Source of the DNA: Rutidosis leptorrhynchoides | Lineage: Eukaryota; Streptophyta; Magnoliopsida; Asterales; Asteraceae | Reading direction: 5' to 3' | Assembly (NCBI RefSeq): GCF_046630445.1 | Contig: NC_092338.1 | Span: 16,034,001-16,098,000 of the forward strand | Length of the DNA stretch: 64,000 nt | Shown: in pieces, positions 47,722-59,218 of the stretch | Layout: every line of letters begins with the position of its first letter | Numbering within the stretch: the first letter of the stretch is position 1 | The notes under the pieces: generated by a model | Databases searched by the model: none | What the model was told of the DNA's origin: nothing | The model's input: the letters and a program-made list of their open reading frames with translations, nothing else | Position numbers and translations under genes: made by a program

Positions 47722-49727
47722 TGTAACATCCCGCCTTTTTCCGTCAATTTTCCGTTTAACTATTTAAGTTCCGTTATATGTTTATAACACATCTCGTTAA
47801 TACGCGTTTTAAATTATCATGTTTAGGTAATTTAACGCACCCGCAACCGAACTCGAGGGACTAGTTCCGCCAAAACACCAAAGTGGTGACTAGCTTTTGA
47901 CTAAGTCAACCACCTCCCCACCATTATCCATTCATTTCTCTTTTTCTAAAATACTTCCATATTTTTCTCTAATTTCATCAAAAGGAAATCATCATCCAAA
48001 TTCGTTCAAGAAGGATTCAATCAAAACAAATTACATATTTGGACTCCTCGTGATCTCCTCTTCGATTCCATACCGATTTCATCAATTTTGGGTAACTTTC
48101 TAAAATCACTAATCTTATGTGTTCTTGAGATTTTTGAGTTATAAAGTTGTTAATTAGTGTCTATGACTCAAGTCTAGTATGATTATGTGATTTGTATGCT
48201 TGTTCTTGCAATTTTGATGTAACTAGTTCATTATGAAAGAACACTTGCATAATCTTGAGTTTTAGGTGTTCATATGTTGTTTGATGATGAAAGTTCATGT
48301 TTTAATTGTGTTCCTAACATCACTAGCTTCAAATTGGTATGTAGGTTGACATGGATTAGTTTCATAATCATGATTGTTGAATTTGTGATTTTGGGTTAGG
48401 GTTTGATAGAAGTAAATTGAATCTTGATACATTAAATGCTTGATAATGTTAATTGTAAGTGTTAGGTTGTGTTGTATGCTTAATTACCTTCGAAACGGCA
48501 TATCGTTCATGTAATTTGGTTGCCAAATCATTAAATTGCATTTATGACTTGTATGCATTGAATGATCACTTGGTTTGAAAACTCAGTTGTTACAAATGAG
48601 GTTTTTGATTGATGAATTGTGTTTAGTTGCATTCTACGTCAAAAGAGCTTTCCAACGATATAAGGTGCGAGTCCTAAGTGTTAGCGGTTTGTGTTTTATG
48701 CACAAAAAGGTTTTGGATTGAGACTTGAACATTTGGGACTGGCCAGGCACCAGCACCCGGCCTTTGCCGCGGCGCGGCCCCTTCCTGTCGCGGCGGGACA
48801 TATAAGGGGGCCAGGTTCTGACCTCCTTGTCCCAAATGTAAAAAATGTTTGGCACGTTCTAGACCTCCAATTCACATGCAATTTGTTCTAACATGCTTAT
48901 ATATGAATAATTAGCATAGAAAATTTGTTCGGGACCCGACCCGAACATGTTGACTTTTTCGTTGACTTTGACCGACCAAGTTTGACTTTTTGTCAAACTT
49001 AATCAATTAATTATGCAATCTTTCTAACATGCTTTTATACTTGTGTCTTGCATGAAACTTGATGATTTGATTCACATGCTATATTAATCGAGTCGTATTG
49101 AGCCATAGGACTAATTGAACATCTTTGACCCTTCGTGACTATCGTTATTGATACAACCTATTTGTTTAGGTCAAGACTAGCATTGTTCTTTGCACACGTT
49201 ACTTGTCGAAGTACTTTTTGGTTCGTGCATACAAGGTGAGATCATAGTCCCACTTTTACTCTTTTTGAACTTACTTTTGGGATGAGAAAACATAAACGTT
49301 CTTTTAAACTACGTGAACACAAGTACAGGGAAAACAAACATTCTACATACGAGTTTGAACATAAATCCTCAATTCGATTATCATTAGTTACATCAGATGG
49401 TGTAAGCGAGAACTTATGTTATATGGCCATATGGGTTTGACAAACCCTCACTTCGGACGGTTCGCTACCGCCTACGGGTGAAATATATTTTCGGAAAACA
49501 GTGTATGTTCTAACACTATTTTTACGGGGTTCAACGGACGAAATGTTAAGCTTTGATAATTGAGTGCTCGTGAATATTAACTTTTAGAATGTACTATGAC
49601 TTTATCGGTGTTGCAAATCTTGTGGTTCAACTTACTTTTACTCACTTACTTATTTAAACCTATGATTTCACCAACGTTTTCGTTGACAGATTCTCTATGT
49701 TTTTCTCAGGTCCTTGAACTTAGGTGA
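47722..49727 (+). repeat. 3' LTR copy of the 40.5-49.7 kb chromovirus
   Basis: About 2.0 kb matching 40,523-42,530. Just before it lies TTTCGGGACGAAATTTCTTT and a GGTGTAGGTAA tract at the usual polypurine position. Confidence 0.9.
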
Positions 49728-50610
49728 ATGAAGTGTGGATTCGTCGCGGTGTTTAAGACGCCACATTGTTGAAAGGGTGAGTTAGTCGCGGTGTTTAAGA
49801 CATCACCCGGGGGACTAGTGATTACGCGGTGTGTAAGTAACACTAGTGGATGTTATGAACTCCAACGGACTTTCATGTACCGTTCTCTTGCGTACTTGGT
49901 TAACCATGGTTGTGCGAATTGTCCCTAGCATATTATATTATGAACCATATGCTATTATTTGTTGCTAGCTTAATGTGAAACGTGGTTAGTAGTTTATGCA
50001 TGATGGATTGCATGTTCGATTGTATTGCTAGCTCGTATGTTGTATTGTGTAAGTGTATGCAAGTAAGTAGGTTATATATGATCATGTATAATTATTGCAT
50101 TCACTAAGCTTTGCTTACCCTCTCGTTGTTTACCATTTTTATAGGTTCGGTGTTGGACAAGGGTAAGGGCATCGTTTTGGACTAGGGATCCCGCTTGATG
50201 CTAGGGGACGCTTTTGGTTTTAGTAGCTCTCGGAGTTTGACCGATAGTTGGGTAGTTTAATCCCAAACGCCATGCTCATTGTGTAGTTTGGAACTTAAAC
50301 TTTTTGGTGGTCGAAACTCCTAAATTTGTATTAAACTTGTAATTTGGGTCGTGTGGGCCCCGCTTGTAAAACTTGGGTTTTATGTTTGAAACATGTTAGT
50401 TTTACATATTTGGATGTATGGTAAAAAGCGTTTCGTCTAAAAGTGCCGGGAACTAGTCAATCTTTTTCGCGGTTAAAGGTCCCGGGGACAGCCCGTTTTG
50501 GCGCGGCGCGCGGGCCATTTGGCGCGGCGCGCCAATGGTCTGCCAGCAAAATTTTTTTTTTATCTTGTATTTCCACGTGGTTTTGTCGGGTATTGGTTTG
50601 GGTTGTTACA
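49728..50610 (+). repeat. Right LTR copy (partial) of the nested gypsy element
   Basis: Matches 23,175-23,972 and 37,098-37,182 with about 0.5% difference. It includes the last three stem-loops and the GGCGCGGCGCGCC box, and ends GGTTGTTACA before the duplication ATATG. Confidence 0.85.
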
Positions 50611-52319
50611 ATATGCGATGCGCTTTTTATCATATGCGCTTTTTTATGTGAATAGTAAATTAATTAATTTCGTTTTACTATTCATATGAATTAATTTAGA
50701 TTTACTATTTTGTTAATTGAGTAATATATATATACATCATATACTTGTGACTCCGAAGGCTCAAATGAATTTGACCATATAGTTATACGTTGTACCTTGC
50801 ACATTAATTTTCAGTAGAAGCTTTAGATGCATATTATTTTCAGTAGAAGCTTTAGATGCACTTTTTTTTTTAATCACCAAATACCACAAACACTTTGTTT
50901 GCGTTTGTTCATAGTCATCAATGAAAACTATTTTCTTTAATTTTATTTTATACAATAAAATTAACGCATCATTATTCTTTTCAAAAATAATAATCTATTG
51001 TTATTGTTCACTTGTGCCATGTTTAACAACAAAAGTCAACAACCTCTGTCTTGTTTGTTGTGGCAACCAAAAACAACCTTTGCTTTTGTTACCGAGAATC
51101 CAAGACCAAAAAAAAAATTAATTTTTAATTAATCTTTTATCAAAATCATAAATGATTTTATTGATCTATGTTGATATGGCCATAAAGAATTGACGGCTGA
51201 CCTACTTTTGTAAGTGTATTTCGGCTATCATCCCGAAAACGCACAACGACCTTTTTTTTTTTATGAACTATTTGTTTCATATCTAGCTTAGGCAATTATT
51301 GTGAACATTTGGTCCCTATAAGAGCATTTATTTTTTAGACTTTTAGTTGATTTGTACTTGTCACAATTAGGGATAGCACCCGCGAGTCGTGGATGCGGAT
51401 CCATTGGATCCATCACCCGTACCCGCGGATTTTTTTTTAAGAGACATCCAATTGAACCCTTGTTCGTTGAAACAATTTGACTATATTTTTACTCCCCATT
51501 ATTAAACGGGCCATTTTGATGCACACTCTTAAAAAAATAATTTGTTTTTTAAGTTTTATTATTCAACCTCCTTTTTTCAACGGTCACGTTTTTAACAAAA
51601 CATTTGACAAGTTTGGAAAAAAGTTTTTTATTGATTATCATCAAAAGTTTTCTATTGTCACTCTACTCGATGGAATTATGGCATACAACCAAAATTGCAA
51701 CCCAACACTACATAAGAACAAAAAGGTTGTTTTTAATTAACATATGTATATGTGTTAAACTCGGAATAATAATAACTTATTTTAGAAAATTAACATAAGA
51801 CATGTTGAAACATTTTTGTCACATTTAGCTCATCAAGTCTAATACTTATCATTGATAGATTTTATCACGTCTAGGAGATGTTTACTTTTTTCTTGTATTA
51901 AGTCCTACTTTCATTTACCTTTGTTTGGAAAAAAGTTTTTTTTTTTACTTTGCTTTCCCCCTTTCTGTAAAACTCATTTAAACACTTTCTTTGTTTTTTT
52001 TTTTAAAAAAAAAACTTCCCTTTTTTTTACGTTACCCGTAAATTATAAATATATAAAAAAAACTTTTTGTTTAAATTTTTTTTTTTAGTTTTTAAAAGGC
52101 CACTTGACCAATTTTTTAATTCTTTCACAACACCTGATATCGTGATCGTGACCTTTCACCAAAGCAAGAGATATTCTTGATAAACTAAACACGGACTCGT
52201 GTTTGAAATTGTCGGCCACAAAAAAATTCATTTGATAAAAGTATATATTTTTTTTTTAGTTATAGAAGGAGACCACTTCATTTTCAATACTTCATTTTTG
52301 ACAAAAAACTATTCCATTT

Positions 52320-52560
52320 TACCATCCCCTTTTTTTTCTTACTTTAACTTTTAAGATATATTTTTAATAAAAATACAAACTACTTTTTCTTATTTTAACT
52401 TTTAAGATTTACTTTTAATAAAAATACAAACTACTTTTTGTATTTTAACTTTTAAGATTTACTTTTAATAAAAGTACAAACTACTTTTTCTTATTTTAAC
52501 TTTTAAGATTTACTTTTAATAAAAATACAAACTATTTTTTTATTTTAACTTTTAAAATTA
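52320..52560. repeat. Five tandem units of about 52 bp
   Basis: Units built on TTTAATAAAAATACAAACTA followed by CTTTTTCTTATTTTAACTTTTAAGAT, with small indels. They lie inside the right part of the copia interior and hold no coding sequence. Confidence 0.8.
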
Positions 52561-52645
52561 TAAATTTAAGAATAAACATTAGTATGCATGAAATAAATAA
52601 TGATTAATTGCATAAGTAATCATAAATGTTAGATAACATATAAAG

Positions 52646-53060
52646 ACCCCGTCGTATTCGTATTGATCGGAATTAATCTCGACCCATGGTACCGTGTTGT
52701 CAAATGACGTGTTGCGTACATAAAGTACCGTGTTGTCAAATGACGTGTTGCGTACAATCATGAGGTCTTATTAACATAAATATAAATGTTAGTGAAGTTA
52801 ATAAGAGTTAGATTACAGAAAATATAATTCAGGTGGTATAACCGACCATATATAACTTAAATAACATAAATATAAATGTTAGTGAAGTTAGTAAAAGTTA
52901 GATTACAGAAATATAATTCAGGTGGTATAACCGACCATATATAACTTAAATAACATAAATATAAATGTTAGTGAAGTTAGTAAAAGTTAGATTACAGAAA
53001 TATAATTCAGGTGGTATAACCGACCATATATAACTTAAATAACATAAATATAAATGTTAG
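52646..53060. repeat. 31-bp direct pair, then three 88-bp tandem units
   Basis: TACCGTGTTGTCAAATGACG plus GTTGCGTACA occurs twice (about 52,689 and 52,727). Then units of 87-88 bp beginning CATAAATATAAATGTTAGTG start near 52,777, 52,865 and 52,953, with a stub at about 53,044. They lie close to the copia 5' LTR, where its leader would be. Confidence 0.8.
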
Positions 53061-53178
53061 TAGTCCAAAATTTGATATATTCGAGTCTGAAAATTATTAA
53101 TAATTTCATACCTTGATTAGTGATTCGTGATCGTTTGAGATATCTTTTAATTACACTAAGCTTTTCGTGCTGATAACG

Positions 53179-53416
53179 TATTATAATTCAGTAGGCTTAT
53201 AACTACCTTTAATGGTTATAAGAACAAAGAGAGAAAAAGAGAGAAGAAGGAGAGAAGAAATATTGATATTGATATTTCAAGAGAAATTGTGCACCTTAAA
53301 TGGTTACCATACATGTCTATTTATAGTATAAAATATTACTATGCAAGAAATATAATAATAATAAAATTAACATCCAATCTAGATATTTTATAACACAATC
53401 TAGATATTTTATAACA
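53179..53416 (-). repeat. 5' LTR of the copia element
   Basis: 238 bp, 3 differences from 18,372-18,609. Outer flank duplication AATTT at 53,417-53,421; inner side meets GTTATCAGCACGA (minus strand). Confidence 0.9.
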
Positions 53417-53421
53417 AATTT

Positions 53422-54274
53422 TTTTTTTTCCTTTTCTTTTTACACAACCTATTCTCTTATAGAGTCCAATGATTGGACCCCAATCATAAGTCTAAACTTT
53501 ATTTTTGTTCCCCAATAATATAAGTTGCTAAATAACCCTAATGATTAGACGATCTCTTACGTTAAAACCGTAAAAATCATACTTGGCATGGAATTGATGA
53601 AAACAACGATGTCAAGGTCATCATTTTCTGACTATTTGAGGCGTGACATGTAAATACGAAACTCGGGGTTGTTAAGCCCATTACGAAAAATCAGGGTGTT
53701 GAGCCCATTAACGAAAGTTGTGATTGTTGACGAAGTCTGGGTTGCAGAGCCCATTATGAAAGTCCATCCTCTTGAGCTCATTGTTATTTTGGATCCATAG
53801 CTTAGCTTGAATACGTTTACTAAATGATGTTTTATTTAGAATGCCGACAATTTTATTGTTTCTAAAACCTTAGTATTCACTAAGCATGAAATGTTTACAT
53901 GTCATTGTCCGTGTATGTGCTTAGGTGTTAAAGAGTGAAGAAGGAATGGTGAATGAAGTATGAAAATACTAGTTTGTAACCGGGTTATGATATGAACTAG
54001 CACCATAATTTTATTTCTGCTTTTCGGAAGAAAAAAAAAATATGCTAAATCCTATACAAAACTTATATTATGTTGTTTATGATTGTTAATTCTGTTTTTG
54101 AAGTTGCAATTTGGAAGTGATAGGACGAAATAATAGGTGCATGTAGTGGCACAACAACATGGCATCTTTCTTATATTCATACCATTTCTTACCTTAATAA
54201 TTTTCGGAGGTGACGTAGAGTAAAATTTTGGATTTGTTGAAAGAGGAAAAAATTTGACTCTAACTTAAGTGTTA
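53422..54274. other. Intergenic DNA with degenerate GAGCCCATTA repeats
   Basis: No gene seen. About 53,655-53,785 holds four loose copies of GAGCCCATTAACGAAAG-like words spaced 30-50 bases apart. The rest is AT-rich. Confidence 0.45.
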
Positions 54275-54284
54275 AATTTGAATG

Positions 54285-54455
54285 AGAGTTGATATTTTCA
54301 AATAAGTTTTTGATAAATCAATACAGATTTACTAAATTGCCCTTAATGACATACTATACAAGTTTTTTGCTATAATTTATGTAAGGGGTAATATCGAAAA
54401 GTATCAATAAAAGTGTGTGAATCTATCAAAAACTTGTTTGAAAATATCATTTCCC
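54285..54455. mobile_element. Mutator-type MITE, 171 bp
   Basis: Flanked by a 10-base repeat AATTTGAATG (54,275-54,284 and 54,456-54,465), close to the 9-bp duplication of Mutator-like elements. The ends AGAGTTGATATTTTCAAATA and, reversed, GGGAAATGATATTTTCAAAC form inverted repeats of about 40 bp. The interior is too short to code. Confidence 0.8.
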
Positions 54456-54748
54456 AATTTGAATGGCGTGTTATGCAAGCTTCAAATTTGAGTTTTGAAT
54501 TTGTGTAGACCCTATTTATTTTCATTATATAATTTGATTTGTTTATGAATGATAAAAATTAAATTTAATAACTAAACAACAAATCATAATATTAAATAAA
54601 CCAGAATTCATAATAAAGTATAATTTGTACCATATTTTTCTTAGAGTGTGGTCTTGAAATTTATACCAAGAGCAAGTTCATAGTCATCTCCATTATCTTC
54701 TTTTTCCTTCACATAAATACAATAGTGTTAATATAATTAATTTGTCAC

Positions 54749-55069
54749 AAAGTTGTGATCTGGTCTAGAGGTTGATGATCTGCCTCCTTTAGGGGAGGTC
54801 AGGAGTTCGACCCATGTTGGCTACATATTATAAAAAAAGCACAATTTCATCTTTGCCATGAATTATCCACCCATGGCACCTTTCCCATATCGTTTGGGGG
54901 GTAAAATGGAGGGGGGTTTTACTTGGCTGTGCCCTTGGATCGGTTTCAAGGTTTCCTCCCGAGCAGCGATGGGAGCGGGATTATTATCGCTGCATCTAGT
55001 CGAAACGGGAGATGTTCGCAACGGGTGATTTAGTCCCCCTCAAGTGATCTCGGTCGCTATTCAAAAATA
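54749..55069 (+). mobile_element. tRNA-derived SINE (bounds approximate)
   Basis: An A box TGGTCTAGAGG at 54,761 fits the TRGYNNANNNG pattern. A B box AGTTCGACCC lies about 40 bases later. The body has GC-rich segments (CCTCCCGAGCAGCGATGGG) that faintly resemble the SINE at 13.5 kb. Target duplications were not clear. Confidence 0.6.
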
Positions 55070-55107
55070 AATTGAATCATAATAGGTAATTGACTAAACA
55101 TGGGATA

Positions 55108-55300
55108 GCGTATTGCCCCAAAATCTACATATTTTGCCCCGAAACCTTCAATTTTTGCCTAAAATTCTCCAAATTTTGTTCCAAAACCTTTAAATTTTGC
55201 CCAAAAACTTTAAATTTTGTCCAAAAACTTCATATTTTTCCTAAAAACCTTTAATTTTTGTCCCAAAACCTTTATATTTTGCCCAAAAAATTACTACGAT
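55108..55300. repeat. Degenerate short tandem repeat (AAACCTTTAAATTTTGCCC)
   Basis: About nine head-to-tail units of 19-25 bases with varying A and T run lengths. No coding capacity. Confidence 0.75.
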
Positions 55301-55438
55301 TTTAAAACTTTTTTTGCCCCCCGTGAAAAGAAATCCCGGTACCGCCACTAAATATAAGTGTTCACCATCTGAATTTTACATGAATGATTAAATATTAGTA
55401 TTCACCACCGGAACTTGAACCTATGACCTATTTAATTT

Positions 55439-55610
55439 AGGGAGATAATTTTTACACACCACTTTTTGATCCTTGTACACTTTTGTCTTATCAACTTACA
55501 GTTATGCCCATAAAAAGTTGAACTTAAGTTATTATCATATATATAATTAAGGGTAAAATAGGTAATTTAGTGTACATGGATCAAAAAGTAGTGTATGAGG
55601 ATCACCTCTC
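55439..55610. mobile_element. Mutator-type MITE, 172 bp
   Basis: A 9-bp duplication ATTTAATTT lies at 55,430-55,438 and 55,611-55,619. The arms carry CACCACTTTTTGATCC and, reversed, CACTACTTTTTGATCC, forming long inverted repeats. Confidence 0.8.
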
Positions 55611-56099
55611 ATTTAATTTGGGCTTTTAAATAATTTTAATTTATAATTATAATATAGTTTGGGTATTTTTATTAGCCAAATCATTCAAAATTGTACATTA
55701 GTTTATACTTTAAGTTTTAGTAATGTAATTTATAAAATTGAATCCACACAATGTAATTTTATAAAACTTATACTGTAGTAATTTATAATTTTATTAAATG
55801 TTTTAATTTATTGAATTATATTAAATTAATATTAATCTTTAAAAATATAAAAATTAAAAAATGACTAACATATGAATTCCTTGCAAAATGTCTCATGTAC
55901 GAATAATATTTAGTGGTGACCAGTGATGGGTTGAAAACACTCTCATTGGGCTGCATACATCATATTATGAGATCGGATTACTCGCACTTTCGGATAGTCC
56001 GAACAAAGAAAACCTTCTACCTTTTATAGTACCATTTTTCCTTTTTACCATCTGAATTGACCTACCTTCCACTTCGCAAATTATTATGCCTAAGCCAAT

Positions 56100-56345
56100 C
56101 TTTGGAGACACACAAGTGATTTAGGTCACAACTACTAATGCTCTAATAATCGGCTTGTTTTGCATTTTGACTAATAACTTCACTTTTGTTGATTGACCGT
56201 TGTTGATTGACTATCGACTACCTTTGTTGATCGACCGCTTAAAACAATCGACTACCTTTGTTGATTAGGTCACAACTCCTAATGCTCTAGTTACTGTCGA
56301 CTACCTTTGTTGATTGATCGTTTGAAACAATCGAATTTGACCTTT
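56100..56345. repeat. Diverged local duplication (TCGACTACCTTTGTTGAT)
   Basis: TCGACTACCTTTGTTGAT occurs three times (about 56,214, 56,258 and 56,299), and AGGTCACAACT-TAATGCTCTA twice, so a segment of about 150 bp appears duplicated in tandem and diverged. The wider stretch 55,620-57,448 has no gene I can support. Confidence 0.55.
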
Positions 56346-57448
56346 TTTGAAACTTTAACTTATTCTGTAACAAAGTTCACAAACTTTCTCGACACCTGTT
56401 TTTAAAGGTTGAAATTACACCGGTTTATAAATGTTGAAAAGTAATATTCGAGTGTAACCAGTGATGATTCTAGCACAATTAGAATAATCTTCAAATTGTA
56501 CACTATTAAAATCGAGGGACTAACCAAAGACTTGACTTTTTAGTCCAATAACATGTTCAACATACGAAGTTACTGACTTTCTTAATACTTTAAACTTAAT
56601 TGTCTGATGGATGGACTAGCCCATAAACTTATATGTAGATATTATTTCTTTTTAATTTTTAACGTGAAACTTTGATTTTCAGCATTAACAATACCTATCA
56701 CAGTATCATGTCAGCAATACTGCTACATATCGGACCTACACCAATACACATGGTGGCTTACTATCTTAGCATGGACTGCAATAATGACACAATAAACCGT
56801 AGCCGGTTTCAGCAATTGGTTCATGTTTATTAGTTTAACACATTTTTCTTCTAAATTAAACTCATACCTTTTCTAACTCTATATGAACTCACAATCAGGT
56901 TGTAAGCCTTAAAAACATACAATCTTAAGAGCTCTTAAAAAAATAAAACTTTCATCACTTCAAAGTATTAAAAAAAGTTGCAGACACGAAGATGGTTAGC
57001 AAGGCTTTCTTTATCGTCACACTTCGGAGCGTTAATGGGAATAAGACATCACACGCTTAGACCCAAATCACACAGCATTTGTCAAATACTCGGTCCATGA
57101 ATGACTCGAGCAAAGCACAGAAGGTTAAAGATGTCACAGAACCATTGAGGACTGTAGCCTATCTATGTTGTTGGTGTCCATATCAATAACTTAACCATCT
57201 TCATAATGTAATACCCATACATGTTGAAAAAATAGCTAAATTCTAATATAAACTGTATTCATGATCATGATGTAATTCATAAGATTTAAGCACCAGAAAT
57301 TCCACAAAACATATGTATGATCAAACTAACAGTCAAGTAATAAACCAACATCTACTGTACAAAAAAAACTGTAACTACAATCTCAATCATATAAACACAC
57401 ATATAACCAATGGTCAAACAAACAAGTTAATCCGTTAAAAAATTCCCC

Positions 57449-58145
57449 TCAGAGATTTGCAGGTAGCTGAATGCGTTGGGAACCAAAAATATGATGCGTC
57501 CCATATTGCTGCACGAATATAACGATACAACATTTGGAGCCGTTGAAACCTTGCCAAAGTCCAAAATCTAGTGTTCCTGTAAGTGTCTTTTTGGGAGGGT
57601 GGTCCTTGTTAATAGAACAAAGTTTCATTAGTTTTCTGACCACAAAATCATTGGCTAGGATTCGGTCTTTGTTTACACCGTTCTGGCAGTTAGTCACAAG
57701 CCCACTCTCGCACAATGCCACCATGATGTCAGCACCCTGGCCGTCTACCTTGGCCCTTAGAGCTCCTTTCAGGGAGACTTGTAGAATTTCCGGGATTGTT
57801 CTCTCGAATGTTGCCTTCAAGCGCCGTATGCAATAACGTGACACAATTAAATCAGTAAACAAACACTCAACAATTATCGGAAAGATTTCACTATATACAT
57901 GTGAAATTAAGTCAAAATCTCACAAATAAAATTATAGAATGATCATAACACCATTGATAATCTTTATTAATTTATCAAGGATATAGTGACAAAGAAAATA
58001 GCAAATTAATTTAAAATGTTAGGTTCATAGTCTCAACATTCATATTCATATATCTAATAAACTAATCTCTTAAACCTACAATAAACACCACAAAAAATAA
58101 TTCTAACCACAATTTCTCAAAATCTATAACACATTCATATAAATT

Positions 58146-58221
<76 letters not shown>

Positions 58222-58696
58222 GAAGTATAATCACCTGAAACGCGGGAGCAGGGTATTTAGGTGCATTCACAATTTCCGAAATCAGCGCATCTTCATCGTT
58301 CCCAATACACTGCGATCGGCCTTGAACAACAACTTGTGGCGTAAACATTGTATCCAAACACAACGATTCCACGTAATCTTTTTGTCTAACAGTCCATTGA
58401 CTTGAACCAAACACATCTTTCCAACCATTATAATCCCAGTAATCAACATGATACCCCATTAATATCACCCCTACTTCAAGATTAAAATCACCCCTACCTA
58501 ATCTTGAAAACAATAGTTCTGCTTCTGTTGACGTAGAACATCCTTGTGATAAAAATAGTTCCACCACTACTGGTCCCGGTCCTTTTGAATCGTCCGGTGT
58601 GGTGTCTGACGTGGCGCTGGGGTTTGGTTTGTTGCTAGGTAATGATGACGTGGATGATGTGCGTTTTGGAAAACAGGAGAATAGACCACGCGCCAT
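57449..58696 (-). CDS. DUF1223 family protein (thioredoxin-like fold)
   Basis: Two exons, 58696-58235 and about 57814-57449, join in phase (CAG|GCA) to give 275 residues. The start MARGLFSCFPKRTSSTSS is basic and serine-rich. The DUF1223 core begins at PVVVELFLSQGCSTSTEAE (about residue 42). It continues through GVILMGYHVDYWDYNGWKD and MFTPQVVVQGRSQCIGND, and ends with the FGLWQGFNGSKCCIVIFVQ strand region and a GSQRIQLPANL tail. The family has a thioredoxin-like fold. The lone Cys in SQGCST has no CxxC partner, so classical disulfide chemistry is doubtful. The function is unknown in plants. The intron contains a (TA)n array ending 15 bases from the exon 1 donor. No in-frame stops in either exon. 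Confidence 0.82.
58149..58219. repeat. (TA)n microsatellite next to a splice donor
   Basis: About 70 bases of pure TA in the DUF1223 intron, ending 15 bases before exon 1 (donor at 58,233-58,234, minus strand). The poly-Ile/Tyr tail of the reading frame through it is read-through into the intron. Confidence 0.95.
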
Positions 58697-59218
58697 TTGA
58701 ATTTGTTGTTTTTATTGCTGTGATCGGAATGTTGCCGGAGAGATCAAAGATCTTAAAATTAATACAGTATGAGTAATTTTATGGGTTCTTGAAAGAGAAA
58801 AGAAAAGAAATAAAGGGGGAACAAAATTGTGTACTAATTGGTGGATCCAGAATCGTGTACTAATTGTGCTTCAAGTTGAACAAGCGATTAAAGGAAAGGT
58901 GGATGTTTTGATGTAGAAGAATGAATTAGTTTAGGCAAAAAGAGAAAGCAGAAGTCGGTGACACGTAGGTGGGAGCTGGCCATCTATAATTCGGCGAGAG
59001 GTCTGTTTCGTGGGCCCCACTCGTTGGGTGGGTGTATGGTTCTTTTTAAAAAATAAAATAAAAATTGGATTGCAAAAGAAATACGAAGTATTTTATTTGG
59101 TTACATGATATGTCAATGAATGAATACTTTTTTCTTTTTTAATATATTCAATATCAATATATTCAATATTCAATATCGATATGAATGATGAAAAATTTAT
59201 TGGTTAAAATAATGGTAA
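58697..59218. other. Upstream region of the DUF1223 gene
   Basis: Purine-rich 5' UTR-like sequence near 58,760-58,830 and no other gene. No convincing TATA box was identified on the minus strand. Confidence 0.4.

Larger units (their letters stand above)
40523..49727 (+). mobile_element. Chromovirus (Ty3/gypsy, Tekay/Del-like) inside the gypsy pol (fossil)
   Basis: Left LTR 40,523-42,817 (2,295 bp, TGTAACATCCCG to CGCTACA), Met primer site TGGTATCAGAGC at 42,820, and coding region 43,241-47,686. The right LTR copy runs from 47,722 to about 49,727. The LTRs differ at about 13 of 2,005 compared sites (0.65%, hand count), so it is roughly a quarter of a million years old. The flank before the left LTR is AATGA; no matching right-hand duplication is visible. 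It lies in the RNase H part of the surrounding element, so it is younger than that element. Broken, with about four breaks. Confidence 0.88.
21992..50610 (+). mobile_element. Ty3/gypsy element nested in the copia element (fossil)
   Basis: Starts TGTAAGACCCG and ends GGTTGTTACA, between 5-bp duplications ATATG (21,987-21,991 and 50,611-50,615). The left LTR is 21,992-23,972 plus 37,098-37,182, about 2.07 kb, split by another element. A Met-type primer site TGGTATCAGAGC begins at 37,185. Parts: gag about 37.56-38.4 kb, two CCHC knuckles 38.41-38.55, aspartic protease (FDSGAN) near 38.69, reverse transcriptase about 39.3-39.95, RNase H about 40.1-40.5 kb, then another chromovirus inserted. The right LTR copy is partial (about 0.9 kb). 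The shared LTR part differs by about 0.5%. By its reverse transcriptase it is close to the two elements inside it, probably Tekay/Del-like. Broken, with several breaks. Confidence 0.85.
18372..53416 (-). mobile_element. Ty1/copia element enlarged by nested insertions (fossil)
   Basis: Two 238-bp LTRs (18,372-18,609 and 53,179-53,416) are flanked by the 5-bp duplication AATTT (18,367-18,371 and 53,417-53,421), so both belong to one element. On the minus strand the right copy is the 5' LTR. A primer-binding-like GTTATCAGCACGA follows it, and a purine tract CCAAGGGGGAG lies just inside the left LTR. The LTRs differ at 3 of 238 positions by hand count, roughly half a million years at commonly used plant rates. 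The copia's own interior is 18,610-21,991 plus 50,611-53,178; the rest is later insertions. Integrase-like (21.4-21.7 kb) and reverse-transcriptase/RNase H-like (18.8-20 kb) remnants can be recognised, in copia order. It is broken many times over (well above ten). Confidence 0.85.
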
